A stretch of DNA of 64,000 nt from positions 1 to 64,000 of the forward strand of contig JAQVXD010000006.1 in NCBI GenBank assembly GCA_028709385.1, in the 5' to 3' direction. This document shows, piece after piece, positions 1 through 8,360 of this stretch. This stretch comes from Fermentimonas sp. GTDB taxonomy: Bacteria > Bacteroidota > Bacteroidia > Bacteroidales > Dysgonomonadaceae. A program made the translations under genes and the position numbers. Below the pieces are notes generated by a model. It made no database searches, was not told where the DNA came from, and saw only the letters and a list, made by a program, of their open reading frames with translations. Numbering within the stretch: position 1 is the first letter of the stretch; every line of letters begins with the position of its first letter.

Positions 1-7
1 AAACTAT

Positions 8-1405
8 ATGAGAAAAATGAGCATTATTTTAACTTTACTTTCTATTCTTTTAGCAGCATGTGGAGGTAGTGATGACCCACTGCCAATTACCCCAAAGCCT
101 AAAGTGGAAATAAAGTGGGAGATATCTCCAATTTCAACTTTGCTATCGGGTGATGGCGAGACCAAAAATATAATTGTCTCGGCGAATGGCGACTGGACAC
201 TCACATCAAATCAAGCATGGTGCAGTATATCTCCTCAAAAAGGAACTAATGGAGAGACTGTGGTAAAAATAACTGCTGTTAAAAATAGTGTTGATGAAGA
301 AAGAACAGCGGAACTTACTTTTATATCAGGTGATTACAGTCATATATATCCGGTTAAACAGAAAGCAGGTGAATTAATTGTCAGCTGGGATATTAAACCA
401 CATATTTCTGATTTCTCATTCGAAGGAGAAACTAAATATATTAAAGTTTCTTCAAATGCTGAATGGACTGCAACAACCAATAAATCATGGTTATCTATTA
501 ATCCGAAAAATGGTGGTAAAGGTGAAACAGTTATTCAAGTTATAGTTGAATCAAATCCGGAAGCAAAAAATAGAATAGCAGAATTGTCCTTTGTTTCAGG
601 TGAGTTTTCTAAAAAGCATTTTATTAATCAGGAAGCTGATATAAATGAAGATTATATCCCGGAAGGTTATAATTTAGTTTGGTCTGAAGAGTTTAATGCC
701 GAAAAGCTTAGTGGTGGCAAGCCTGCTCTTCCTGATGAAAAAAAATGGTGGTATGAGAACCTGCCAAAAGGTGCTGTTAACAATGAATTGCAAACTTATG
801 TAGGTGGGTTTCGTGATAATGATACTGTCGCAGCAATTCATGATGGTACTCTGAAAATAATTGCTCAGAAAAGTGGGAATGATGTTATTTCTGCACGCAT
901 TAATACTATTGAAGCATGGACTTATGGTTATTTCGAAGCAAGATTAAGAGTTCCGGGAGGTAAAGGAACCTGGCCAGCTTTCTGGATGATGCCGAAGAAC
1001 TTTAAAAACTGGCCACTGGATGGAGAGATTGATATTATGGAATATGTTGGTTACGATCCAAATGTAGTTCACTCTTCTATTCACACTCAATCTTATTATC
1101 ACTCAATTGGTACTCAGAAAACAAGCAAGATTGATGTTGAGAATGCGGAAATCCAGTTTCACGTTTATGCAGTTGAATGGACGCCTGAATACATAAAAGG
1201 TTTTGTTGACGGTGAGGAATATTTTAGATTTGATAATGATGGAACAGGAAATAAAAATACTTGGCCATTTAATGCCCCATTCTATCTTAAGCTAAATCTT
1301 GCCTGGGGCGGCGATTGGGGAGCTGCACAAGGATTAGATGAAAATGCTCTACCTGCAATTTACGAAATTGACTATGTAAGAGTATATCAAAAAATTGAAT
1401 TATGA
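8..1405 (+). CDS. Lipoprotein GH16 beta-glucanase with two BACON domains
   Basis: A secreted, lipid-anchored endo-beta-glucanase, most likely laminarinase-type (beta-1,3 or mixed-linkage glucan). The first 18 residues form a lipoprotein signal ending in LLAAC, so Cys18 would be acylated. Two BACON-like Ig modules follow at about residues 36-120 and 124-210; each has the W-x-x-x-(S/P)-x-x-x-W pattern of that Bacteroidota family. The GH16 domain fills about 215-465. Its catalytic motif EIDIME gives nucleophile Glu340, Asp342 and acid/base Glu345, and WPAFWMMP upstream is typical of the family. The stop overlaps the start of the next glycosidase gene by 4 bases, so the two are translationally coupled. 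The promoter lies outside the window. The family call is firm; the exact substrate is inferred. Confidence 0.93.
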   Translation: MRKMSIILTLLSILLAACGGSDDPLPITPKPKVEIKWEISPISTLLSGDGETKNIIVSANGDWTLTSNQAWCSISPQKGTNGETVVKITAVKNSVDEERTAELTFISGDYSHIYPVKQKAGELIVSWDIKPHISDFSFEGETKYIKVSSNAEWTATTNKSWLSINPKNGGKGETVIQVIVESNPEAKNRIAELSFVSGEFSKKHFINQEADINEDYIPEGYNLVWSEEFNAEKLSGGKPALPDEKKWWYENLPKGAVNNELQTYVGGFRDNDTVAAIHDGTLKIIAQKSGNDVISARINTIEAWTYGYFEARLRVPGGKGTWPAFWMMPKNFKNWPLDGEIDIMEYVGYDPNVVHSSIHTQSYYHSIGTQKTSKIDVENAEIQFHVYAVEWTPEYIKGFVDGEEYFRFDNDGTGNKNTWPFNAPFYLKLNLAWGGDWGAAQGLDENALPAIYEIDYVRVYQKIEL

Positions 1406-2727
1406 GGAATAGATTAATTTTTGTAGTTATTCTGATGTCATTGTTATTGACAGGGTGTAACAATACTACACAGGAATCTAAAAATGTTATCAAACAGGAT
1501 GGTGCCTCGATTGTTAAAAATGAAGAAGGTGGTTTCGATTTATATGTAGACGGAGAGCAAACTTATATTAAAGGTGTTGGCGGAACTAACAAGATTGATC
1601 TTGCAGCTCAAAATGGAGCAAATGCTTTTCGTACCTGGGGAGGAGATATTAACAGTATTTCCCTCAATATAGAACTGGCTTCAGAAAACAATATGTTCAT
1701 CATGCAGGGAATATCTTTGCCTAAAGATCCTGAATTGTATAAAGATGAGGATTTTAAATCAAAAACTATGCAGACAGTTAAAACCATTGTTGAAACATTT
1801 AAAGATGATCCTAATATTTTAATATGGGGACTTGGCAATGAGATTGAACTGGGAGGAAACAACAATACAGCGAACTCATGGGGATTTGTTGAAGAGCTGG
1901 CTGAGATGATTAAATCAATTGATTCCCGTCATCTTGTTGCAACAGTTATCTCTCATAATCCTGATGCCCTCGATACAATAGTAAAATATGCACCTAGTCT
2001 CGATTTAATTGGAATCAACAGTTATGGGCCGATAGAACAAGTGGAAAATATCGTAGAAAAATCATCTTATGATGGACCTTATATGATAACTGAGTGGGGA
2101 CCTACAGGATGGTGGGAGACATCCAATACCGAATGGGGTGCGCCTATCGAGCAAACCAGCGAGGAAAAAAGAATTGTATATGAAAACAGGTACAACAACT
2201 ACATTTACGGATCTAAACGATGTTTAGGATCATTCGTGTTTTTATGGGGACAGAAAGAAGAACGCACTCCAACATGGTTTAGCATGTTTGTTGAAAATGA
2301 TATTCCCGGTCTTCCTCTTAAAGGAGAAAAAACTCCTATGGTGGAGGCTATGGAACGAGTATGGAAGCGTACAGAGCCCGCTCAAACAGCTCCAATTATC
2401 AATAATTTTAAAATAGATGGTAAAAAAGGGACTGAAAGTCCGTATGTTAATAAAGGTGAGTCTTTCATAGGAGAATTAGACGTTGTTGACAAAGAAGGTG
2501 ATGATTTAACTTTTGTGTGGGAAATACTTAAAGAAGCAACTGTAGTAGCTACCGGAGGTGCTTATGAACCCCGTCCCGACAGGGTAGGAGAGGTGGATAC
2601 CACTAAGACAAATACTTTAAATATTTCAGTGTCTGAACCCGGGAACTATCGACTTTATGTTTATGTGTTAGATAATACAGGATTTGCTTCAACAGCTAAT
2701 ATTCCTTTCCAAGTAACAGATTATTAA
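1402..2727 (+). CDS. Lipoprotein clan GH-A glycoside hydrolase (GH158-like candidate)
   Basis: A surface or periplasmic lipoprotein (lipobox LLLTGC, Cys19) with a TIM-barrel glycosidase domain at about residues 30-370 and a small Ig-like domain at about 380-441. The barrel carries the clan GH-A signature: WGLGNE with acid/base Glu147 preceded by Asn146, and ITEWGP with nucleophile Glu231. It resembles GH2/GH5-like barrels. Its place between a GH16 and a GH3 gene, with a C-terminal Ig-like domain, recalls the endo-beta-1,3-glucanase family GH158 found in Bacteroides beta-glucan loci. That family assignment is an inference from context and was not checked by alignment. It overlaps the GH16 gene by 4 bases and is followed 6 bases later by the GH3 gene. 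Confidence 0.8.
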   Translation: MRNRLIFVVILMSLLLTGCNNTTQESKNVIKQDGASIVKNEEGGFDLYVDGEQTYIKGVGGTNKIDLAAQNGANAFRTWGGDINSISLNIELASENNMFIMQGISLPKDPELYKDEDFKSKTMQTVKTIVETFKDDPNILIWGLGNEIELGGNNNTANSWGFVEELAEMIKSIDSRHLVATVISHNPDALDTIVKYAPSLDLIGINSYGPIEQVENIVEKSSYDGPYMITEWGPTGWWETSNTEWGAPIEQTSEEKRIVYENRYNNYIYGSKRCLGSFVFLWGQKEERTPTWFSMFVENDIPGLPLKGEKTPMVEAMERVWKRTEPAQTAPIINNFKIDGKKGTESPYVNKGESFIGELDVVDKEGDDLTFVWEILKEATVVATGGAYEPRPDRVGEVDTTKTNTLNISVSEPGNYRLYVYVLDNTGFASTANIPFQVTDY

Positions 2728-2733
2728 ATAATT

Positions 2734-5079
2734 ATGAATAGAATAAGTTTTTTTATAGTAGCAATCCTTTTATTTGGAGTTGCATGTAGTACAGGAACAA
2801 ATAAATCCGAAAAGGGTTTAGACGCTGCCACCGAGAGCAAGATCGACAGCATCATGGCTCAAATGACCATTGAGGAGAAGATAGGTCAAATGTCTCAGTT
2901 TGCACTTGATCTGATTGGTAAAGGAGGCAATGCCTACTATAGTGATGAGCCTTTCGAGATTGATCTTGCGATGCTTGACACAGTGATTGGTAAGTATAAG
3001 GTAGGTTCAATCCTAAATACAAGTAATAACCGAGCCCGCACAACAGAGGTATGGGAAAACTCTATCAGACTCATTCAGGAGCGGGCTTTGCAGGAAACAG
3101 GTATTCCGGTTCTTTATGGGATAGATGCAATACACGGCGTTACTTACACAGCAGGTGCCACTTTTTTCCCACAGGAAATAGGGATGGCAGCTACTTTCAA
3201 CCGTGAGATTGTGGAGCGTGGGGCTCAAATCACAGCCTACGAAACCCGTGCAAGTAATATTCCGTGGAATTTTTCACCAACTATGGATGTTGGTCGCGAT
3301 GCCCGCTGGTCTCGTCAGTGGGAGAGTTACGGTGAAGACACTTACCTCAATGCACAAATGGGAACTGCCACTGTTCGCGGTTACCAGGGTAATGACAGAA
3401 ACAGTGTAAGGAACAGTAATATAGCAGCCTGTCTTAAGCATTATCTGGGTTACGGTGTACCTGTTTCAGGTAAAGACCGTACACCGGCAGTCATTTCTGA
3501 AAGTGAACTGCGAGAGAAGTTCTACGAACCTTTTCGTGCAGCAATAGTTGATGGCGGTGCACTATCAATAATGGTTAATTCCGGTATAATAAACGGCGTT
3601 TCTACTCATGCGGATTACAGGTTGCTAACAGAGTGGATTAAAGAAGATCTTAATTTTGACGGGGTAATAGTGACTGATTGGGCAGACGTTCAGAATTTAT
3701 ATACCCGTGATAATATTTCTAAGGATTATAAAGGTGCTGTAAAAGCTGCTATAAATGCAGGTATTGATTTGGTAATGGAACCATATAATCTTGCTTTTTG
3801 TACCACTTTAAAAGAGCTTGTAGATGATGGTGATGTTTCTATGGAACGAATAGATGATGCTGTTCGGAGAGTATTGAGACTGAAGTATCGACTGGGACTC
3901 TTCGAAAAACCATACTGGTCGAAAGCTGAATTTCCCGATTTTGGTAGCAGCGAGCATGAAGCAGTGGCTAAATCAGCTGCAGCGGAGTCAATAACGCTTC
4001 TGAAGAATGACAGCAAGGTATTGCCATTACCTTCTAATTCACGTATTCTTGTAACAGGTCCAAATGCTAACTCAATGCGTACTCTTAACGGTGGCTGGAG
4101 TTACTCATGGCAGGGTGAAAAGACTGAGGAGTTTGCTCAGCAGTATAACACTATCTATGAAGCTTTGCAGAATAAGTTTGGTGCGACAAATGTTAAGTAT
4201 GAACCTGGTGTAACCTATAAAATTGATGGTCAGTATTTCGAAGAAAATACTCCTGAAATTCAGCGTGCTGTTGCAGCAGCTGCAGGTGTTGATTATATAG
4301 TGCTTTGTGTGGGTGAAAACTCATACTGCGAGACTCCTGGAAACCTGGATGAGCTGACTCTTTCGGAAAATCAGACTAATCTGGCACTGGCATTACAGAA
4401 AACGGGAAAGCCGGTAATTCTTGTTCTTAATGAAGGTCGTCCGCGACTGATTCGTCAAATTGAACCGGGTTCTGCAGCGGTTGTGCAGACTTATCTTCCT
4501 GGTAATTTTGGCGGAGATGCTCTTGCTGATATTCTTTGCGGTGATATCAATCCGAGTGGTAAATTACCTTATACATATCCAAAGTATGAACAGGGATTGA
4601 TTACCTACGATCACAAACCGAGTCAGAATATCGCAGGAAAAATGGAAGGTGCTTATGATTATGGAGCACAGACATCAGTTCAGTATCCTTTTGGATTCGG
4701 GTTGAGTTATACCACTTTCACCTATTCAAATATGAGTGTTGATAAATCAGATTTCACCTCTGGAGATATTGTCAAAGTGTCTGTAGATGTAACTAATAGC
4801 GGAGAAGTGGAAGGCAAGGAGTCTGTTTTACTATTCAGCAGCGACCTTGTAGCTTCACTTACACCTGATGTGCGTCGTTTGAGAGGGTTCGAAAAGATAT
4901 CCCTGAAACCCGGCGAAACAAAAACGGTTACTTTCGACCTTAAAGGTGAAGATCTCGCATTTGTTAATGAACTGGGTAAATGGACAATTGAAGAGGGAGA
5001 ATTTATGCTGCAACTGGGTGATCAGACAGCAAATATAAACTGCACTAACACTAAAGTTTGGGAAACTCCAAATAAGTAA
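2734..5079 (+). CDS. GH3 beta-glucosidase lipoprotein (BglX-like)
   Basis: A family 3 beta-glucosidase that would release glucose from the oligosaccharides made by the two upstream enzymes. The N-terminus is a lipoprotein signal with lipobox GVAC. The GH3 barrel (about 35-390) has the family motifs: the conserved Lys-His in CLKHYLGYG, and VTDW with nucleophile Asp315. The second alpha/beta domain (about 410-640) and a C-terminal fibronectin III-like domain (about 690-775, with VTNSGEVEGKE and LKPGETKTV) complete the usual 750-780 residue architecture. It is the last gene of the three-gene glycosidase operon, six bases after its neighbour, and a hairpin terminator follows 31 bases after the stop. 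Confidence 0.96.
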   Translation: MNRISFFIVAILLFGVACSTGTNKSEKGLDAATESKIDSIMAQMTIEEKIGQMSQFALDLIGKGGNAYYSDEPFEIDLAMLDTVIGKYKVGSILNTSNNRARTTEVWENSIRLIQERALQETGIPVLYGIDAIHGVTYTAGATFFPQEIGMAATFNREIVERGAQITAYETRASNIPWNFSPTMDVGRDARWSRQWESYGEDTYLNAQMGTATVRGYQGNDRNSVRNSNIAACLKHYLGYGVPVSGKDRTPAVISESELREKFYEPFRAAIVDGGALSIMVNSGIINGVSTHADYRLLTEWIKEDLNFDGVIVTDWADVQNLYTRDNISKDYKGAVKAAINAGIDLVMEPYNLAFCTTLKELVDDGDVSMERIDDAVRRVLRLKYRLGLFEKPYWSKAEFPDFGSSEHEAVAKSAAAESITLLKNDSKVLPLPSNSRILVTGPNANSMRTLNGGWSYSWQGEKTEEFAQQYNTIYEALQNKFGATNVKYEPGVTYKIDGQYFEENTPEIQRAVAAAAGVDYIVLCVGENSYCETPGNLDELTLSENQTNLALALQKTGKPVILVLNEGRPRLIRQIEPGSAAVVQTYLPGNFGGDALADILCGDINPSGKLPYTYPKYEQGLITYDHKPSQNIAGKMEGAYDYGAQTSVQYPFGFGLSYTTFTYSNMSVDKSDFTSGDIVKVSVDVTNSGEVEGKESVLLFSSDLVASLTPDVRRLRGFEKISLKPGETKTVTFDLKGEDLAFVNELGKWTIEEGEFMLQLGDQTANINCTNTKVWETPNK

Positions 5080-5110
5080 TACGAAACAATCTGAGACAGG
5101 ATTTAATCTT

Positions 5111-5150
5111 AACGGGAGCACTTAATCATAGGTGTTCCCGTTTTTTCTTT
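5111..5150 (+). terminator. Intrinsic terminator of the glycosidase operon
   Basis: An 11-bp stem (AACGGGAGCAC paired with GTGTTCCCGTT, one G-U pair) closes a 10-base loop. The right arm runs directly into TTTTTTCTTT. It lies just after the GH3 stop and points along the plus strand. The minus-strand side has no comparable T-run, so it is probably one-directional. Confidence 0.88.
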
Positions 5151-5191
5151 GATACTGCAAATATCTTCTGATCTGTAGTGAATAATTATCT

Positions 5192-5764
5192 TTAATGGGG
5201 AAATTTTTGCTGAGCCTCTTTCATGAATTCCTCGAAAAGGCTTCTCAACTGTGCTTCATTTGCTGCAAGCACCTCAATCCCAAGGGTGGGATTAATTGCC
5301 GGACTATTGTGAACTGACATAATTTTGAGCGAATGTTGCAGTCCGTCATAGGTGGCATATTCCTCGAGACGGTTGGTCCTTATGAAATGGAAAATAAAAC
5401 CTTTCACCTTTTTAGGTAACCACCTGTAGTATAACAAAGCTGAGAGATAAAAATTACGGGAGAATCTGCCGAGACTTTGCCCGTTGCTGTACCTTTCAAA
5501 ATCAGAGGCAAGCAGGTAGTCGTAATACATATCCGCCATTATTCCCGAATAACGCCCGAAAGAGGGACGAAGTATATCCACGGTCTCCCGGAATATAGGG
5601 TGTGTATCGGTAAAGTGATCGATTTTCCTGTGTAACAGAATTCCTTTTTGAAAACAGGTGGGATATTTTTCATAACTTTTCCCTTTTACAAAATCTCCAA
5701 TGAAGTTGCCAACAGCAACCCTGCGGTTTGTTCCTGAAAAATATATATGAGCAAGATAGTTCAA
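5192..5764 (-). CDS. acpH: ACP phosphodiesterase (AcpH family, DUF479)
   Basis: Probable acyl carrier protein phosphodiesterase, which removes the 4'-phosphopantetheine arm from holo-ACP in the cytoplasm. The protein starts MNYLAHIYFSG, very like the AcpH family, and has the family landmarks GNFIGDFVKG, the LHRKID-x-FTD metal-binding region of HD-like folds, and ADMYYDYLLA. Length (190 residues) matches the family at about 190-200. A single gene convergent with the GH3 operon, it is preceded by a TAACTTTG promoter box about 45 bases upstream. Many Bacteroidota carry this protein and its physiological role there is not well established. Biochemical activity is inferred from family membership. 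Confidence 0.85.
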   Translation of the reverse strand: MNYLAHIYFSGTNRRVAVGNFIGDFVKGKSYEKYPTCFQKGILLHRKIDHFTDTHPIFRETVDILRPSFGRYSGIMADMYYDYLLASDFERYSNGQSLGRFSRNFYLSALLYYRWLPKKVKGFIFHFIRTNRLEEYATYDGLQHSLKIMSVHNSPAINPTLGIEVLAANEAQLRSLFEEFMKEAQQKFPH

Positions 5765-5806
5765 ATTACAAAGACAAATTAATTATCATAAAGATGTGAT
5801 TCTCTG

Positions 5807-5814
5807 CAAAGTTA
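5807..5814 (-). promoter_or_regulatory. Promoter -7 box for acpH
   Basis: On the minus strand this reads TAACTTTG, matching the Bacteroidota -7 consensus TAnnTTTG. It would start transcription about 36 bases before the acpH ATG. The -33 element (ATTG near 5830-5833) is closer than the usual 19-21 bases, so only the -7 box is well supported. Confidence 0.55.
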
Positions 5815-5929
5815 ATCAATTATCTTGAGCAATGTAAATTAGTTGGTTAGACTTATTGATTTGGATAAGTTTCGTTTATCAAACGTTTGTATTCGGTTTA
5901 TGACCAGCATATAATTTCAGGAGGTTGAT

Positions 5930-5970
5930 ATAAGCCGGATATAAGCCGGATATAAGCCGGTAATAAGCAG
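5930..5970. repeat. 11-bp tandem repeat, 3.7 copies
   Basis: ATAAGCCGGAT occurs at 5930-5940 and 5941-5951, ATAAGCCGGTA at 5952-5962, then a partial ATAAGCAG. The unit length is close to one turn of the DNA helix. The array lies in the 328-base gap between acpH and the helicase gene, upstream of the acpH promoter. The rest of that gap holds the acpH promoter and the helicase terminator; no gene was found in it. Confidence 0.9.
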
Positions 5971-6000
5971 ATGATGGAAGCATCCCCGGCAATGTAGGGC

Positions 6001-6049
6001 AAAATAAAGTCCCGTAATAAGAACACTTTAGGTGTGTACTTAATACGGG
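6001..6049 (-). terminator. Probable terminator of the helicase gene
   Basis: An imperfect 16-bp inverted repeat (6011-6026 with 6034-6049, two A-A mismatches, 7-base loop) lies 44 bases past the helicase stop on the minus strand. It is followed there by the T-rich stretch ACTTTATTTTG. Position and structure fit an intrinsic terminator, although the T-run is interrupted. Confidence 0.6.
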
Positions 6050-6092
6050 ATAACTATAAAAGTAATTTAAAGCTTAGCTGGGCAAGGACCTT

Positions 6093-8219
6093 TTAATTCT
6101 CTTTAAAATGAATCATCTCTGACTGCAAGCCGTTTTCCGCTATATAATCGTTTATTACCTCAAGAAACTGTGCACCGAAACGGGCAAGTTTCTTCTTACC
6201 GAAGCCATAGATTTTTAAGAGGTCCTTATCGGTCTCAGGCATATAGTCGGCCATCTGTACAAGTGTTTTAGTGGAAGCAACAATATATGGCGGCAGGTTT
6301 TCATTCTCACTCATATAATTGCGTATTTGCACCAGTTCGTTCAACAGATCCGGGTGGTTGGATTTAAGTTGAACTGTAGTCTTGCCGCGACTGTATGATT
6401 TAACACTGAAATCAGGAGTGCTGAATCTGTTTCGGGCAGTATAATATGTTTCAACACTGAAATTTCCAGCAGTAGCTTTTATAAGATGCTTTTTCAGTGC
6501 TACAGCTGTAAATATGGAAGAAATAGACTCATCATAATCTTTTGCGTTTGATTTACTGTCAGTGGTGGCAGGCGATTTCTTCAAGGTGTCAATCAGTTTT
6601 TTCAGTTCTCCGACAAAGTAGGCAGATGAAGAATTTAGCCGGTCTGATAGAAATTCAGTATCTACTTTTTCTTTACCTACTATCCCTTTCAGCTGAACCC
6701 TGAACTTTTCTGCTACCTGATCAATCTCTTTCAGTTGTTTGCGTATCCCGGCGATAAACGGAATTGTCTCTTCGTTGAATGACGGCTCCTCTCCTTTGGT
6801 TGCGAAGTACCATGATCGTGCAGTTTCACAAATAGGACTAAAATCGTATAGCTGTAATAACAAGTTTGATTTAAACTGTTTCCTGGCAAGTTCCAGTTCA
6901 CGGTTTATAAAAATTTCGTCAGGCTTTGAGGATGAAAATTGCGCCACCTGTTCATCAACACTTATACTATCCCGGTTAACCGGGCTCTTCAAGACCATCC
7001 CTTCTAATGATTTGCAGCGACTAAGGGCAACGTATACCTGACCCGGAGAAAAGGCTTTGCCGGCATCTATTATTGCCCTGTCGAATGTCAGGCCCTGACT
7101 TTTGTGAATTGTTATTGCCCAAGCTAAACGTAAGGGCACCTGTTCGAATGTACCAATAATTTTCTCCTCTATTATATTGGTTTCCTTATTAGTGTTATAT
7201 TGAATGTTTTCCCATAACAGAGTGGAAACGCTTATTTCATCGGAGTCACCTGGACAATCTACCGTAATCTGATCCTCATCGATAGAGGTAATTATTCCAA
7301 TTTTGCCGTTGTAAAACCGTCGTGGAGTTTCAGTGTCATTTTTAACAAACATCACTTTAGCACCCTCTTTTAATTCAAGTACCTCGTCAACAGGAAATGC
7401 ATTTTCTGGAAAAGTACCCTTAATATTTGCATTAATTTCAATAACAGGAGATTTTAGTTTGTCCAGCTCAGTCCTGTTTATATTGTCAGCACTGTAATTG
7501 TGGGTAGTCAGCGTGATGTAATTCTCCTTTGAAGGCGGATTGAATTCAGGATTATATCTGCTTTCAAGCAATGTGATTCCCTCTGATGAAAGCGAATTGT
7601 TCCGTACTTCGTTTAACACTTTAATAAACTGGTTGTCCGATTGTCTGAATATTTTATCAAACTCAATGTAAACCGCAGGATATTCCTGCATTACATGGCT
7701 GTGAAAAAAATACACACTCTTGTAATAATCAGATATTATGTTCCATTCATTAGTTTTCGCTACAGGAGAAAGTTGATACATATCACCGATAAAAATCATC
7801 TGTACCCCGCCAAAAGGTTCTTTATGCCGGTGACGAATAGTTCTGAGCACATAATCAACAGCGTCAAGAACATCGGCACGAACCATACTGATTTCATCAA
7901 TCACAAGAACTTCCAGCTCCAGGATAACAGTGCGTCGAGTATTATTCATCTTAATACGGGAGAAAAGAGATGACCGACCCGCAGGGGTAGGGGTGAAAGG
8001 TGTAAAGGGAAGATGAAAAAAAGAATGGATTGTGGTTCCTCCTGCATTTATTGCCGCGACTCCCGTAGGTGCAACCACTGCAACTTGTTTGGTTGTTTCA
8101 TCACGGAATTTACGTAGAAAAGTTGTTTTACCTGTACCGGCTTTACCTGTAATAAATATATTCCTGTCTGTGTTGATGGCAAAATCCATCGCGCATTCAT
8201 AAGGATTAGAAAATTGCAT
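6093..8219 (-). CDS. PIF1-like superfamily 1 helicase with C-terminal HRDC domain
   Basis: A cytoplasmic ATP-dependent DNA helicase. The N-terminal half shows superfamily 1 motifs: Walker A GKAGTGKTT at residues 25-33, Walker B VIDEIS with Asp108-Glu109, GDMYQLSPV (motif III), and the late motifs TIHKSQGLTFD and VYVALSRC of the PIF1/RecD2 group. The last 80 residues (about 632-700), with PPYIVASTKTLVQMA and IYGFGKKKLARFG, form an HRDC domain, as in RecQ helicases, likely for nucleic acid binding. PIF1 enzymes unwind G-quadruplexes and stalled forks; that role here is inferred. A single gene with its own promoter box (TAAATTTG) and terminator. The 708-residue length is normal for Bacteroidota homologues. 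Confidence 0.9.
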   Translation of the reverse strand: MQFSNPYECAMDFAINTDRNIFITGKAGTGKTTFLRKFRDETTKQVAVVAPTGVAAINAGGTTIHSFFHLPFTPFTPTPAGRSSLFSRIKMNNTRRTVILELEVLVIDEISMVRADVLDAVDYVLRTIRHRHKEPFGGVQMIFIGDMYQLSPVAKTNEWNIISDYYKSVYFFHSHVMQEYPAVYIEFDKIFRQSDNQFIKVLNEVRNNSLSSEGITLLESRYNPEFNPPSKENYITLTTHNYSADNINRTELDKLKSPVIEINANIKGTFPENAFPVDEVLELKEGAKVMFVKNDTETPRRFYNGKIGIITSIDEDQITVDCPGDSDEISVSTLLWENIQYNTNKETNIIEEKIIGTFEQVPLRLAWAITIHKSQGLTFDRAIIDAGKAFSPGQVYVALSRCKSLEGMVLKSPVNRDSISVDEQVAQFSSSKPDEIFINRELELARKQFKSNLLLQLYDFSPICETARSWYFATKGEEPSFNEETIPFIAGIRKQLKEIDQVAEKFRVQLKGIVGKEKVDTEFLSDRLNSSSAYFVGELKKLIDTLKKSPATTDSKSNAKDYDESISSIFTAVALKKHLIKATAGNFSVETYYTARNRFSTPDFSVKSYSRGKTTVQLKSNHPDLLNELVQIRNYMSENENLPPYIVASTKTLVQMADYMPETDKDLLKIYGFGKKKLARFGAQFLEVINDYIAENGLQSEMIHFKEN

Positions 8220-8246
8220 CAGAATATCCTTTTTTAGTGTTTTTCA

Positions 8247-8254
8247 CAAATTTA
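8247..8254 (-). promoter_or_regulatory. Promoter -7 box for the helicase gene
   Basis: The minus strand reads TAAATTTG, an exact TAnnTTTG match, placing transcription start about 20 bases before the helicase ATG. No clear -33 element was recognised. Confidence 0.5.
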
Positions 8255-8360
8255 TAAAATTTTGAAGTCAGAAGGAAATAATAATGCACCTATACCATTA
8301 CTATAATTACATTGCGTATGTCATTAAAGTAAGATAATCATCTAGCTTCTATAACCATAA

